64,000 nucleotides of DNA from Hygrophila difformis (lineage: Eukaryota > Streptophyta > Magnoliopsida > Lamiales > Acanthaceae): NCBI GenBank assembly GCA_030278955.1, contig JAOANR010000006.1, positions 57,812,915-57,876,914 of the forward strand, read 5' to 3'. Shown piece after piece: positions 53,280 to 63,845 of the stretch. The translations under genes were made by a program, and so were the position numbers. A model generated the notes under the pieces. That model searched no databases. It was not told the DNA's origin and was given only the letters and a program-made list of their open reading frames with translations. Numbering within the stretch: the first letter of the stretch is position 1; each line of letters opens with the position of its first letter.

Positions 53280-56200
53280 AAATCATGCTTGCCCTCAAGC
53301 ATATATCTAAAGATAGCCAAATCAAGCAATAACAGATTCTATCAACAAGTAATCCAAGCATAACCAAATCAATCAATATCAAACATATTAAGCCAACAAA
53401 CTTCACAAGGATAACGTGTCACACTCTTCTCAATATCCAATGTAGATAAACATGGTAAAGCAAAATGACAATCCCATAGGCTTGAAAGAAAATCACATCT
53501 CCCATGCAAAGATATTTTATCCAACATTATGAATCAAAGGGACTTTCAAAATGGTTATAACGGGGCTATGGTTAAGGTGAGGAAGGGGTTATTTTTTTAA
53601 GGCTAAGATGACCAAGGATTTCATTTACAGATTACCATACCAATAACAGTGAACATTGCACAAAACTGAGTTGGTCGAATCTCTCTTTCTTTCTTTCTTT
53701 CTTTCAGTTTCGTGGCTTCAATAGCTTGGTTTCACGTTATTAGAGGAATTCCAATATCTGAACATTGCAGACGGAACTTCAACTCTTTGTTCATGACACT
53801 CCCGTCAAAGAACAACCGTGCCAGCTACTTATATCCACTTTTTTTCCTCTTTTTTCTTTTTTTTTTCTCTCTTCTTCTTCTTTTTTTTTCTTCTTCTTTT
53901 TTCTTTTTAAAGATTTCAGTGATTTCAAGTGCAAGACATGAGACTAGCATGTAATCCTTCAACAAATCCTCAATCAAGGGTGCAAAATGAACCGAGAAAT
54001 ATAAGATTATCATCAAAAGCTCAAAAGTGGTTCATTATGAGATAAAATATGGGTTAAGGCCAAAAAAGAAGGCTAGGAAGGGTTTATTCTAGTGCCCTTA
54101 TCATATTCAAAACATTGGATTCAATCAATGCAAGCTCAATATGTATAATCAGTCAAGTTCTAGGATGTCAAAATGGTTACCACAAATTCACAGCAGAAAG
54201 AAATTTCCAAAAGCTTGTCAGAAATGTGTTTTTTCTTTTAAAAGTAACAAACTTTTTGGGAAGAAGCTCAAAATTCTCACGTGGTTAACAAAATAGTTGG
54301 CTTAACATGTTCAAAAATCAAATATCATCAATCATGCTCGACAACTTATCAATAAAAAACCATCATAAACTCAATTTAACTTAAAATAATCACACAAAAT
54401 AGCTTGATTTTTCAAAAAATTTCACAGAATGGCAAGCAATTCATAGATAGTTCCTCCCCCACACCTAAAATCAACATTGTCCTCAATGTAGGAGTATTAA
54501 AAAGTGAATAGAATAGGACTTCCCTGGGGTGCAATGGCAGGGGCGGAGTATTAGAATAGGACTTTGTCTGGCATTTTCTGATACCACAATTCCTTTGATT
54601 GGGGGATTATGGAATTACCATTGGATGGTATTGTTGTAGAATCGACCTCTAACTATCCCCATTTTTAAGACCTGCATACAGATAAACCACCACACAACAA
54701 GGTGTTCTCTCTTGCACAATAGACAAGAAATTCTGAATATTTAATTTGCACAACTTGCACAAAACGACAAAGACAAGTGCTTAACAAAACAACAACCACA
54801 GACAGATTCCCAACTTCCACCACTTGCACAGGGACAAATATACACTTTGCACCAGAAAACACCAAAATTCTCACAATTTCGAATCTCACACAAAACACCA
54901 ATTTTGTCAAAATCAACAACAAAAAGCATGTCCCTTCGCCCTTTTCACAGTACCAATTCACAAGACATCACAGTAGATATTCAACTTTCAATATTCAATT
55001 GACACAAAGATATCATAGTAAATCCGGAAAATCTAGAGCATGTTCTTCTTGCAATTTCACTAGACAATAGTTACCACAGAAATAACACTCACCACAGTCC
55101 ATTATTTGCAAAAATTGAAATGAGATTACCCGGATAGTGAAAGCCAAATCAGGGCAGCCAAACCAGGAACCATGGAGACCGGAGCAGATCTGAGGCAGAA
55201 CGGAGGGAGAGGACGGTGGCTCGAACTTGAAGGAGATTGGCTGGACGAGGGTGGGCGAAACAGCGACGACCGGAGGACAGAGGCGGCGGCGCTGGTTTTC
55301 GCGAGCAAGGGAGGTGGCCGGAACAGAGGCGTACGAGCGACAGGCGAGAGAGTAGCGGGAGAGAGAGGGAGAGATGGTGGCGGCGCCGGGATCTGAGGAC
55401 GACCGAGGGAGCGGCGCTAGGTTTCAGGCGACGAAGGATGGGCGGCGCTCACGAAAAGGGAAGGGACGGCGGCGACGCTGGGTTCTGTTCGAGACAGAGA
55501 CGCTCGCTGAACAGGGAGAGGACGGCGGCGACGGTGGTGGTGCTGCGGTGGTCGGATGGGGTGAGCGAGGGAGGTGGCCGGCGGTGCTGTGACAGGAACG
55601 GTGGTGATGATGAGTTGAATGAGGATTTTGGGAGATAATGGTGAAAGTGAAATCGGGTGAAGTAATTTAGGGTTTTGGGAAAATAGTTGTGCTTGAAAGT
55701 TACTTTACTTTCCAGGGGATTGGTGTGAGTTAATCACGGGGTAATGAGGTGCCCAGAAAAATAAACCTCAAATCATATTGACACAGGGAAGTAAGTGAAG
55801 CTTAATCATGACCATGAATAAGACTAGGGAGGTTGCCTAGAAAATAAACCTCAAAAAGGGACCATACGCAGGTAGGCAAATGGAGTTTATCCATGGCCAT
55901 GACTAAGGGTACAGAGGGTCCCTGAATTTTTGGTTTTCAACACAGGCTTCTATCAAGGTCTTAAACATGGGCATGATTAACAGGTATCTTCCTCCCTTAA
56001 TTCAACTTGAAATTTTCTTCAAAATTCAGCAAGTTATATACAAGTTAATCATGCTCATGACTATCAATGACCTTCTTTACTGAAAATTCCCCCTTTAAAC
56101 ACCACCACTTGTTTCTTGATCCAAAAGTCCCAAAATTCCATCTTCATATCTACAAAATCATAGACAAAATGTCATTTGTATATCAAAATCATATCAAAAT

Positions 56201-56311
56201 ATATTCATTAATATGGCAAAATCTATATCATCAAAATAATTAGAATTGCTTGGGTTGCCTCCCAAGAAGCGCTTTGTTTATAGTCGTTTAGCTTGATTTC
56301 TTCCAAATTCT
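53280..56311 (-). other. Non-coding interior of the LTR element
   Basis: There is no pol remnant. It holds a CTTT microsatellite (about 53685-53705), a long pyrimidine-rich tract (53838-53907), the GC-rich block 55130-55640, and four dispersed CATGNNCATGA words (55804-56062). In intact gypsy elements, reverse transcriptase and integrase would lie here. Confidence 0.75.
55130..55640 (-). other. GC-rich foreign-looking block inside the retroelement
   Basis: This 0.5-kb block is sharply richer in GC than the rest of the element. On the minus strand it is full of GCCGCC and CTCTCC words, has a CTCTCCCTCTCTCTCCC tract, and ends with a short ORF MVPGLAALIWLSLSG directly before GTAATC, which looks like a splice donor. 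This resembles a plant 5' UTR plus first exon. Capture of host sequence is an inference; no family was recognised. Plus-strand Arg/Gly-rich ORFs here are composition artefacts. Confidence 0.45.
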
Positions 56312-57457
56312 TCAACCATTCTCATAAGCATCATACTCAAATCCATCAAACTTTTGCAATCCATCATCATTCAAATCCATTCCAAGCCACATATCCGATG
56401 GATCTTTTCCATTCAACTTAATTCTTTTGTTAGTCCCAAAGTTCACATTATCCACCAATTCAATCTCTATATAGTATTCACCATTAAGCTCACAAACATC
56501 CTGCACACAAGGTTGAATAACATCAATAGCATATAAAGCTTTAGAGTCATTAGGATGTTCAATAGCATTAGACAGATTAAAAGAAATCTCTTCTCCATCA
56601 AATGCCAAAGTGAGTGTGCCTTTCTTCACATCGATCTTTGATCCTGCAGTATACATAAAAGGTCTTCCCAACAAAAGAGGAGGTGGATTAAAGCAATGAG
56701 AATCATTCATATCCACAACATAGAAATCTACAGGAAATATTGCATCATTAACTTGCATTAACACATCTTCTAACATACCATCCGGATAAGTATTTGATCT
56801 ATCAACAAGTTGAATAATAATTCCTGTTTCTTTTAATGGACCTAGATTTAGGGAATTATACATTGATCTTGGCATAACATTTATCGCAGCACCTAAATCT
56901 AGCATAGCTTTGCTTATCTCTTCCGTTCCAATCTTGCAAGGAATTGTAAACATACCTGGATCACCTGTTTTGGGTGGGATTTTTCTCTTTATGACTGCAG
57001 AGACACTCTCACCTGCTATTATATACTCATCTCCCCGAAGCTTCCTCTTGTTGGTGCACAATTCCTTCAAAAACTTTGCATACCAGGGGATTTGATTGAT
57101 GGCTTCCAGAAGTGGAATATTCATCTGAACTTTCTTGAATATTTCAAGCATCTCCTTCCTCTTGTCAACCTTTGGAGGCTTCTTTAACCTCTCAGGAAAA
57201 GGAGGTATTTTAGTTTGATAGGAAGGAATCGAATTAGAATTTACCTTGTTAAAAGTTTCAGCCTCCTTTTCAATCTCTTTCTCGATTTGCTCTTCATTTT
57301 GTTCCTTTGAAATTGGAGAAGAACCTTCAACTTCTTTTCCACTCCTCAAGATCATGGCAGTCACGTTCTTTGGATTTGGCTCGGGTTGAGCTGGCCACTT
57401 TCCTTTCTCTCGAATTTGTCTAACTTCCTCAGTCACTTGATTCATTTGGCTTTGCAA
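56312..57457 (-). CDS. Retrotransposon aspartic protease region
   Basis: The 381-codon stretch continues the gag frame after one in-frame TAA. It has a Gln/Glu/Lys-rich linker, then a retropepsin-like domain around AMLDLGAAINVMPRSMYNSL (catalytic Asp in D-L-G-A, the variant usual in Athila-like elements), then the typical PPLLLGRPFM segment. It ends at FEYDAYENG with no reverse transcriptase following. It should process Gag if translated. Readthrough or loss of the stop would be needed to make the Gag-protease fusion. Confidence 0.88.
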   Translation of the reverse strand: MQSQMNQVTEEVRQIREKGKWPAQPEPNPKNVTAMILRSGKEVEGSSPISKEQNEEQIEKEIEKEAETFNKVNSNSIPSYQTKIPPFPERLKKPPKVDKRKEMLEIFKKVQMNIPLLEAINQIPWYAKFLKELCTNKRKLRGDEYIIAGESVSAVIKRKIPPKTGDPGMFTIPCKIGTEEISKAMLDLGAAINVMPRSMYNSLNLGPLKETGIIIQLVDRSNTYPDGMLEDVLMQVNDAIFPVDFYVVDMNDSHCFNPPPLLLGRPFMYTAGSKIDVKKGTLTLAFDGEEISFNLSNAIEHPNDSKALYAIDVIQPCVQDVCELNGEYYIEIELVDNVNFGTNKRIKLNGKDPSDMWLGMDLNDDGLQKFDGFEYDAYENG

Positions 57458-57484
57458 TTTTTCAATACTTGCCTTCGTGTCTTG

Positions 57485-58813
57485 TTAGAATTGCAAAGTT
57501 GATGTGGCCATGGATTTCACCAATTCTTCTAAAGATGGACTTGAACTTGCTGTGGCCTGAGGTGATTGCCTTTCATATTGACGAGGAGGGTGCACTTGTT
57601 GTGGTACTGAAGATGGATGATTTTGTTGTTGATGTTGATTGCCATACCGAAGATTTGGATGATCTCTCCAACCTGTATTATAAGTATTGGAATAGGGATT
57701 GTACTGTGGACGTCTGTTGGAATATTCAAGTGCATTCACATCCACCGGTGTATCTTCTTGGAGATTTGGGCAGGCATCAGTTTGATGTTCAGGACTTGTA
57801 CAAATACCACATGCCTTCACCTGGACAGTTGGCTTGATACTTCCTGTGGCCATTTTGCGAACAAAGCTTGTCAACTCTGAAAGGTGTTGTTGCATTGTTT
57901 GCTTTGAAGAATCACCACTTGGCATATTGGTTGGCATTGCATCTCTTGTGCCAAACTGTTGAGTGTTTTCTGCCATTCGATCAATTAACTCCCAAGCTTC
58001 AGTTGGTGTCTTGTTCACCAAAGCTCCTCCACTTGCAGCATCAATAATGTTCATGTCCATCAACAACAAACCATCATAGAAGTATTGAATTAACAATTGG
58101 GGTGGGATTTGGTGTTGAGGACAATTAATTATAAGCTTATTAAACCGCTCCCAGTATTCATGGAGCGTTTCACCTATTTGTTGCTTGATGCCACATATCT
58201 CTTTCCTCAAATTTGCAGCTCTTGAGGCTGGGAAATACTTCTCCAAGAACTTTCTTTTCATGTCTGTCCAGGTTGTAATGCTACCTGCTGGAAGATAATA
58301 GAGCCAATCTTTTGCACTCCCCTTCAATGAGAATGGAAATGCCCTCAATTTGATTTGCTCATCTGTGACTCCAGGGGGTTTCCTGCTTGAACAAACAACA
58401 TCAAATTCCTGGAGATGCTTGTGGGGCTCTTCACCTGCAAGACCATTAAATTCAGGCAATAAATGAATCAATCCAGATTTTAATGTAAAGGGAGTTTCAT
58501 CATCAATTGCAGGGAATGTAATGCATAAAGGCTGCTGTGTCAAGTCAAGAGCAGCCAACTCCCTTAAAGTGCGGTTATCTTCAGCCATGACAATGTTTTT
58601 CTCTTCTAAAGATTCTGTATCACTTCCTTCACCATTGGAACTAGAAGTGTCCAGCTCTGTAGCCAACGACAAACCATAAGTTGATGTAGAAACTTTAGAT
58701 TCTTTTCTTAACTTGGCTTCCCTTGTCAATCTACGAGCTGTCTTCTCAATCTCTGGATCAAATATCAACTCACTTGTATGAGAAGAACGAGGTATAGACA
58801 AGGGAAATACCAA
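57485..58813 (-). CDS. Retrotransposon Gag
   Basis: 442 residues from MVFPLSIP. The Retrotrans_gag domain lies at about residues 130-260, with AFPFSLKGSAKDWLYYLP, TWTDMKRKFLEKYFPASR and GETLHEYWERFNKL. A CX2CX4HX4C zinc knuckle follows (CGICTSPEHQTDAC), then a Gln/Pro/Tyr-rich tail. Gag forms the virus-like particle and binds RNA. The ORF ends at TAA (57487-57485), but the same frame continues into the protease ORF, so ancestral Gag-protease was one polyprotein and the stop is a single-base nonsense change or a readthrough site. Confidence 0.93.
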   Translation of the reverse strand: MVFPLSIPRSSHTSELIFDPEIEKTARRLTREAKLRKESKVSTSTYGLSLATELDTSSSNGEGSDTESLEEKNIVMAEDNRTLRELAALDLTQQPLCITFPAIDDETPFTLKSGLIHLLPEFNGLAGEEPHKHLQEFDVVCSSRKPPGVTDEQIKLRAFPFSLKGSAKDWLYYLPAGSITTWTDMKRKFLEKYFPASRAANLRKEICGIKQQIGETLHEYWERFNKLIINCPQHQIPPQLLIQYFYDGLLLMDMNIIDAASGGALVNKTPTEAWELIDRMAENTQQFGTRDAMPTNMPSGDSSKQTMQQHLSELTSFVRKMATGSIKPTVQVKACGICTSPEHQTDACPNLQEDTPVDVNALEYSNRRPQYNPYSNTYNTGWRDHPNLRYGNQHQQQNHPSSVPQQVHPPRQYERQSPQATASSSPSLEELVKSMATSTLQF

Positions 58814-58864
58814 TTACAAACTAAAAAGATAGAAAATATCACAGAATGTAGTGGTTGAACGTCA

Positions 58865-58883
58865 ATCCCCGGCAACAGCGCCA
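58865..58883 (-). other. Primer-binding site of the gag-protease element
   Basis: On the minus strand TGGCGCTGTTGCCGGGGAT lies 5 nt from the LTR edge. It differs by one base from the Athila/Tat-type site at 2070-2087. Confidence 0.88.
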
Positions 58884-58888
58884 AAATT

Positions 58889-60254
58889 TGACAGCTTGTC
58901 GTATAGCTGCAAAAGATAATTTAATTCCTGTGTCACCAAGCACAAAATAAATATAGTATAGCAATGACAAGGGTCGAGTCCTCAGGGATTGGAATACCAC
59001 ATTCTCATAATATATACAATATTTAAAAGAGGGGGTTTTTGTATTTTGAGAACAAGAAAATGATAACAAGAACTAAAAACTAAGTAATTCTACAAACTAT
59101 GAAAATGATAAGTGAGATCAAGAACATAAATTTAAAACAAAGTATTGAAATTAAAAACCTCTAGTTCAAAGATTGATTTGGAATGGCATTTGGGTAATAT
59201 CATCGATGCATAAACATTGCGCTAATTGATAAACCAGTTATAGTTGTCAGGTCCGCTTAGACAACCAACTTTTCCTTACAGTTTAGACAATTAAGGTACG
59301 CCCGTTAATTGCCCCTAATCAAACTAACACTTCTAGGTATGCCCGTAGAAAATATTGTTCAATTACATTATAATTTAGAAAAGCCTGATTCAAACCAATT
59401 ACTACCTACGCGGAGTAATTCACAATTTGATTATACAATTCCCCAGGAAGGAATTAATCAACTCAGTTACCACCTATTCAATTCAAGTACAATTACGGAT
59501 ACCCAAATTGAATTGGCAATCAATTATCAAACTAGACAAATATTTGGGCCATAAACATTCGTCCAATTCAACAATAGTAAACCCTAAGCATAGAAATTGT
59601 ATAAATACCAAAAGCACAATAGTTTCAAAATCAAAAATACATCATCTCACAAAACCCCATAGCCATTCTTCACCAAATCCCTAAACTAGAGAAAATAAAA
59701 CTCTACTCTAAATCTATGGAATAGAAAAGACAATAGATAGAAAAGATTACAAACAACTTCCCAAGATTAGAGAAGAGAAGAAGAGTTTAATCGGTATGCT
59801 CCTCCCTTCCTCTTTTCTGCCTGGAGTCGCTGCTTCTCTTTTTTCTTCTTCAAAATCAAAATCTGTCCAAAATCTGTTTTTGGAATGCCCCAATTCCTTC
59901 CTTTTCCCTTTTATAAAAATGAGTTTTCCCTCACTTGAAGTAAACTATTGATGGGCCTTTAAATGAACAAAGGGCTTAAGGTGTCAATGGGCTTGACTTA
60001 GGCCCATTTATCTTCATTTTCAGCTTGTAGGATTCTTGCTAGTCATGGCCATGACTAGGGAAATGGCCATGACTAGGGAAGTCATGGCAATCTGCTAATC
60101 TCTTCTTTTTCTCCTCTTTGTTCCACTTTTTACACTTTCCAAGCAATCCTCCTACAAAAAACAAAACCAGCAAAACAGGAGTAAAGAGCTACCAAAATCA
60201 CCACAAAAACAACCACAATATATGTCATTAACAAGCACAAAAACCACATCATCA
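58889..60254 (-). repeat. 5' LTR of the gag-protease element
   Basis: 1366 bp. It is the partner of 51870-53264, bounded inside by the primer-binding site and outside by GTTCG (60255-60259). Confidence 0.93.
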
Positions 60255-60432
60255 GTTCGACCTGGACACAAACCCCATTGACGACGATGAGGATATTTTT
60301 TTGGAACACACCGTGGAGCAACAACACAATATTTTTAGGATTTTCACAAATTTTTAAATAGGGATTAACAAGACATGAACATGGATAAGAACATGAAAAT
60401 ATGGAGAATAATCCAATTGCACTAACAAGTTT

Positions 60433-60445
60433 GGCTCTGATACCA
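60433..60445 (-). other. Copia-type primer-binding site (initiator tRNA-Met)
   Basis: On the minus strand this reads TGGTATCAGAGCC, the standard primer-binding sequence of plant Ty1/copia elements. It implies an LTR to its right. Confidence 0.65.
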
Positions 60446-60447
60446 AA

Positions 60448-61769
60448 TTTATATATTTATGTCGTAGATCGAAACTTGTTTAGTGACAATATCTGGATTA
60501 GTGATAATGAATTTTAGGGTTAGGTAAAATGATGATTAGAGGAATAGTAATATGGAAGAAGATGAAGAACAAGAACACACACAAAGATGGATATAATATA
60601 AGATGATGAAACTAAATTGTAAGATAATAGATAAGAAAGCTTATGAATGAAGGGGACCCAAACTTGCCAAGGGAAATGAGTCAAGCTCAAGACAAATGGC
60701 TTTCTTCAAGTGAATCATTCATTGAAAAATCCATCGAGCAAGCTTCCAAACTTGATGGCGTGAGGGAGATGAGTGCAAGCTCAAATCAAACAAGGTTGGG
60801 GGGAGAACACTTTTGAGAGAGTGTTCTCAGTTTTGAACATTGGAAATAAGAGAATTAATTCAATATTAAGCAAAGTTGTGTACAATGGAGTTGGAGGACA
60901 TATATATAGTCCAAGCCACAAGAAAAGCAAGAAAATACATAAAATATAATGTTGAGCACAAAATAGCCAAGCAAAGACCACATCGATGCGAAAGGACAAA
61001 TAAAACAGTGGAGAGGCGATGCGAAATAAACGATGCGGTTGAGACGATGCGAAATGAGGTAGACCGCATCGAGGAGACCGCCTCGTGTTGATCTTGAATT
61101 CAGCATAAGGGGATGGGGTGATGCGGTTTACACGATGTGGTTGGACAGACCGTATCGGTCAAACCGTATCGTTTGACTCTGATCACATTTCCTCAACTTG
61201 GTCTTCGCCTTCGTACCTCGATGCGGTTTGAGACAGTCGATGCGGTTTAATTCGCATCGAGGAGACCGCCTCGAGCTGCTCTGATCTTGATTTCTTCATT
61301 TTGGACGATGCGGTCTAGGTGATGCGGTTTAGACCGCATCGTGGAGACCGCCTCGTTTCTCCTGTCTTGGCTGCTTCTCAACATAGATGCATGCGGTTTG
61401 AGTGATGCGGTTTAGGGTGATGCGGTTTAAACTGCCTCGCCTAGACCGCATGCATTAAACCGCATGTGCTGGGTTTGGACTCCTCTTTCTGGAACACCTT
61501 GATGCGGCTCGTCGACTTTTGGCTCGATGCGGTCTAGACCGCATGTGTTAGACCGCATCAGTTTTGAAAATTTTCCAAGTGTTGGAGTTTTTCGACCTCT
61601 TCATGCTCGTGGGTTCCTTTGTGCATCCTGAGGCCTTCTTCCAGCTCTATTTAATTCCGAGGTGAGGAATCCATGTTAATGGATTCCGAGCTTGTCCGGT
61701 CTTGATTTATCCGGATCATTATTTGCAGTCTTTGGGCTTCCTGGGGCTCCAGGTTATATGTTTCCTGCA
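60448..61769 (-). mobile_element. Probable copia-type LTR
   Basis: This is placed by the adjacent primer-binding site. The inner edge lacks a clear TG/CA and the outer edge (CA at 61768-61769) is only a candidate. No copia coding region is found to the left: only about 170 bp remain before the gag-protease element. It contains a dense GATGCGG/CCGCATC palindrome cluster (61028-61560). Confidence 0.4.
61028..61560. repeat. GATGCGGTTT / ACCGCATC palindrome cluster
   Basis: About eleven ATGCGG words on the plus strand and six CCGCAT words lie within 0.53 kb, at irregular spacing. Many pair into perfect or near-perfect palindromes: GATGCGGTTTAGACCGCATC (61321-61340) and ATGCGGTCTAGACCGCAT (61527-61544). 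A related GAGACCGCCTCG unit occurs three times (about 61074, 61263 and 61345), each just after a GCATCG word. Confidence 0.85.
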
Positions 61770-61861
61770 AAAAAAATTTATATAGTGCATCAGCAAATTT
61801 CTTGGTCTTTTGTTTGGATACCGGGCCCTCGAGGATTATCGGAATAATTAATCCGTTGGTT

Positions 61862-62319
61862 CTGGCGACTACGCCACGTCATTACCCGAATTACATTCCA
61901 TGTCCATAATGATGACAACAAGTATGAATGTATGATAATAGCAAAAGACACTGACACTTACAATAAGTTCAAAGCCCATCTCAACGGGTTCTTATCAGAG
62001 CACACCGGGAGAACGTCGTCACCATCACGTGAGAAAGGTAAAAAAAAAAAAAAAACAAAAAAAAAAACAAAAAAACAAAAAAACAAAAAAAAAAAAGAAA
62101 AACAGAAAAACCTTGCTACTTACAAATAATCCCAATACTATTTTTACATGTAGATCGAGTAACTAAGTAACATTCTTTACACAGTGGACAATGCAAAAGA
62201 TAACAATCCATATATGTTGAATAACCGACGCTTTATCCCAATATCAGCTTCATTGTGCGCCCCCAAGATGATGTCATAGAAAAAGGCGAAGAAGTGCTCG
62301 ATAGTACATTCGAAGTATA
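61862..62319 (+). pseudogene. Exon-like fragments of an unrecognised gene
   Basis: A plus frame reads RITFHVHNDDNKYECMIIAK, then DTDTYNKFKAHLNGFLSEHT and RTSSPSREK before GTAAAA (62038), which looks like a donor. After an A-rich stretch, CAG at about 62182 precedes VDNAKDNNPYMLNNRRFIPI; an alternative frame ends DDVIEKGEEVLDSTFEV at 62319. Codon use looks protein-like, but the second part is ambiguous between frames and I do not recognise the family. It is probably a decayed or partial gene. Confidence 0.3.
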
Positions 62320-63845
62320 GGTCCTATGTTGTTGATTTTGATAGTGTGGTTTTGAATATATGGTGTGCTATTATTCATGTACCTAGTATATGAAACATGT
62401 GCTGATTTGGTTGGTTAAATATAGAAGACATACGATTGATAAAAAATGCACTATTTCCAAACCATACTATTTACACCAGATAGATTAAAAAAAATATATT
62501 TTAACAAATAAATTATTTAATTTTATTTTTATAATTATTGTTAATTCTCATTTTCTTAAACTTTCTTGATTTAATATGCTAAAAAAATTACTAAACTAAT
62601 TGAGGACGATTATTTTCCTGATTTAATTTACTAGTATTATGTTTACCATTTGTTTTAATATTAGATTTATAATCTCCTCCTCGATATCATTAAGCTTGAT
62701 CATGTGGTTTTCAATATATGGTGTGATGGGATTACCTACCAGCTGTTTCTATGTGAAACATGTTTCTATGTAAAATATGTGCTAATTGGGTTTGTAAAAT
62801 AAAATCCAAATGAATATTATTGAAATTAATACCTTTAAGCCCCAAAATCAGGACATAACCTCAACCAATATTAGGAACACCTATACTTTTAAGCCCCAAT
62901 TTCATGACAAAACCTCAGCCAATATTAGGAACATCTCTACCTGCTTAAAAAGGTGTATCTAATATGATGAACATGATAGACTCGGCAAACATCACACAAC
63001 GTCCGTATGTCCCGACATACATCACCCGTGATCCATTAACACATCACATCACTCATAAAAAGTAGCACACGAGCACGGATGTGTATATACATAAATAAAT
63101 ATATAACATGTATTCCCATTGATTGAAAACATCATGAATAAGAGTAAAATGAAAACTTGGATACATCAATAGCACCAACAATAATCTACATCAATACCCA
63201 CTGCCCAACACCGACACCATACACAAAAAAAAAAAAAAAAAAAAAAATGGGGGAAAAATAAAGCCCTGCACGTAGAAACCAATTCAAACTGAAAAACGTA
63301 TATTCCCACAGACGCAATCACAGTTCAAAGGGAATATGAGTGGAACCTTCCTAGCGTTAAATCCCCTTAACCAAACGATGACCAAATGAAGTAGAAAGAC
63401 AGCACAGTATCCATTTTATCACAAAAATAGTATTATTTTAAAAGCACAACCTCAACCACACACAAATTTGATTTTATTTCCATTCAAGAGATATCAACCT
63501 ATGCAGAAAAGAATTAAAGGCATAATTTCCGGACATAATGAATAATAGAAATAATTTTACTAATTATAAAATATTCAGTCAAATCCCCACATTTATTCAG
63601 TCAAATCCCCACATTTATTGCAAAACCCACACCAGCACATGTAGTGAAGCCTCCAAGCAATTCAGTTGCTGCTGATTCAGCCCTGGAACCTAACCCATAC
63701 CCGGTACCCGGTACCGCAAAAAACAATTTGATAGTGAGATGAGTGTGATTTGAATTCACACCTAACTAACATTTAAAGCTGATATGGATTCTAGTCGGGG
63801 TCCATTCCCAATTTATTACAGTACTTTGTAACGTAATGTATAATA
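62320..63845. other. AT-rich intergenic sequence
   Basis: No gene was seen. A diverged direct repeat links about 62340-62425 and 62698-62800 (GTGGTTTT(G/C)AATATATGG, then GAAACATG and GTGCT(G/A)ATT). A poly-A run of about 26 nt lies at 63221-63247. Confidence 0.5.
62836..62941. repeat. Tandem repeat, two units of about 54 bp
   Basis: TTTAAGCCCCAA and CCAATATTAGGAACA occur twice in the same order, with about 80-90% match between units. Confidence 0.8.

Larger units (their letters stand above)
51870..60254 (-). mobile_element. Gag-protease-only gypsy-type LTR retrotransposon
   Basis: Two near-identical LTRs (51870-53264 and 58889-60254) with TG/CA ends flank the interior. GTTCG on both sides (51865-51869 and 60255-60259) is a perfect 5-bp target duplication. 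On the minus strand the order is LTR, primer-binding site, gag, protease, about 3 kb of non-coding DNA, polypurine tract, LTR. Reverse transcriptase, RNase H and integrase are absent, with no remnants in the 3-kb spacer, so the element would need another element's enzymes. The close LTR match suggests fairly recent insertion. Confidence 0.93.

Noticed and set aside
55172..55638. Overlapping Arg/Gly-rich ORFs on the plus strand
   Set aside because: They arise from GC-rich composition in several frames at once, without any recognisable domain, and are opposite to the element's sense strand.
57469..57880. Plus-strand ORFs opposite gag
   Set aside because: They are antisense shadows of the Gag coding region.
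61028..61560. CRISPR array
   Set aside because: The repeats are short, irregularly spaced and in both orientations, in a plant genome; this is not a CRISPR layout.
61932..62129. Lysine-rich plus ORF
   Set aside because: Its tail is translation of a poly-A-rich stretch after a likely splice donor. Only the first part was kept, as an exon-like fragment.
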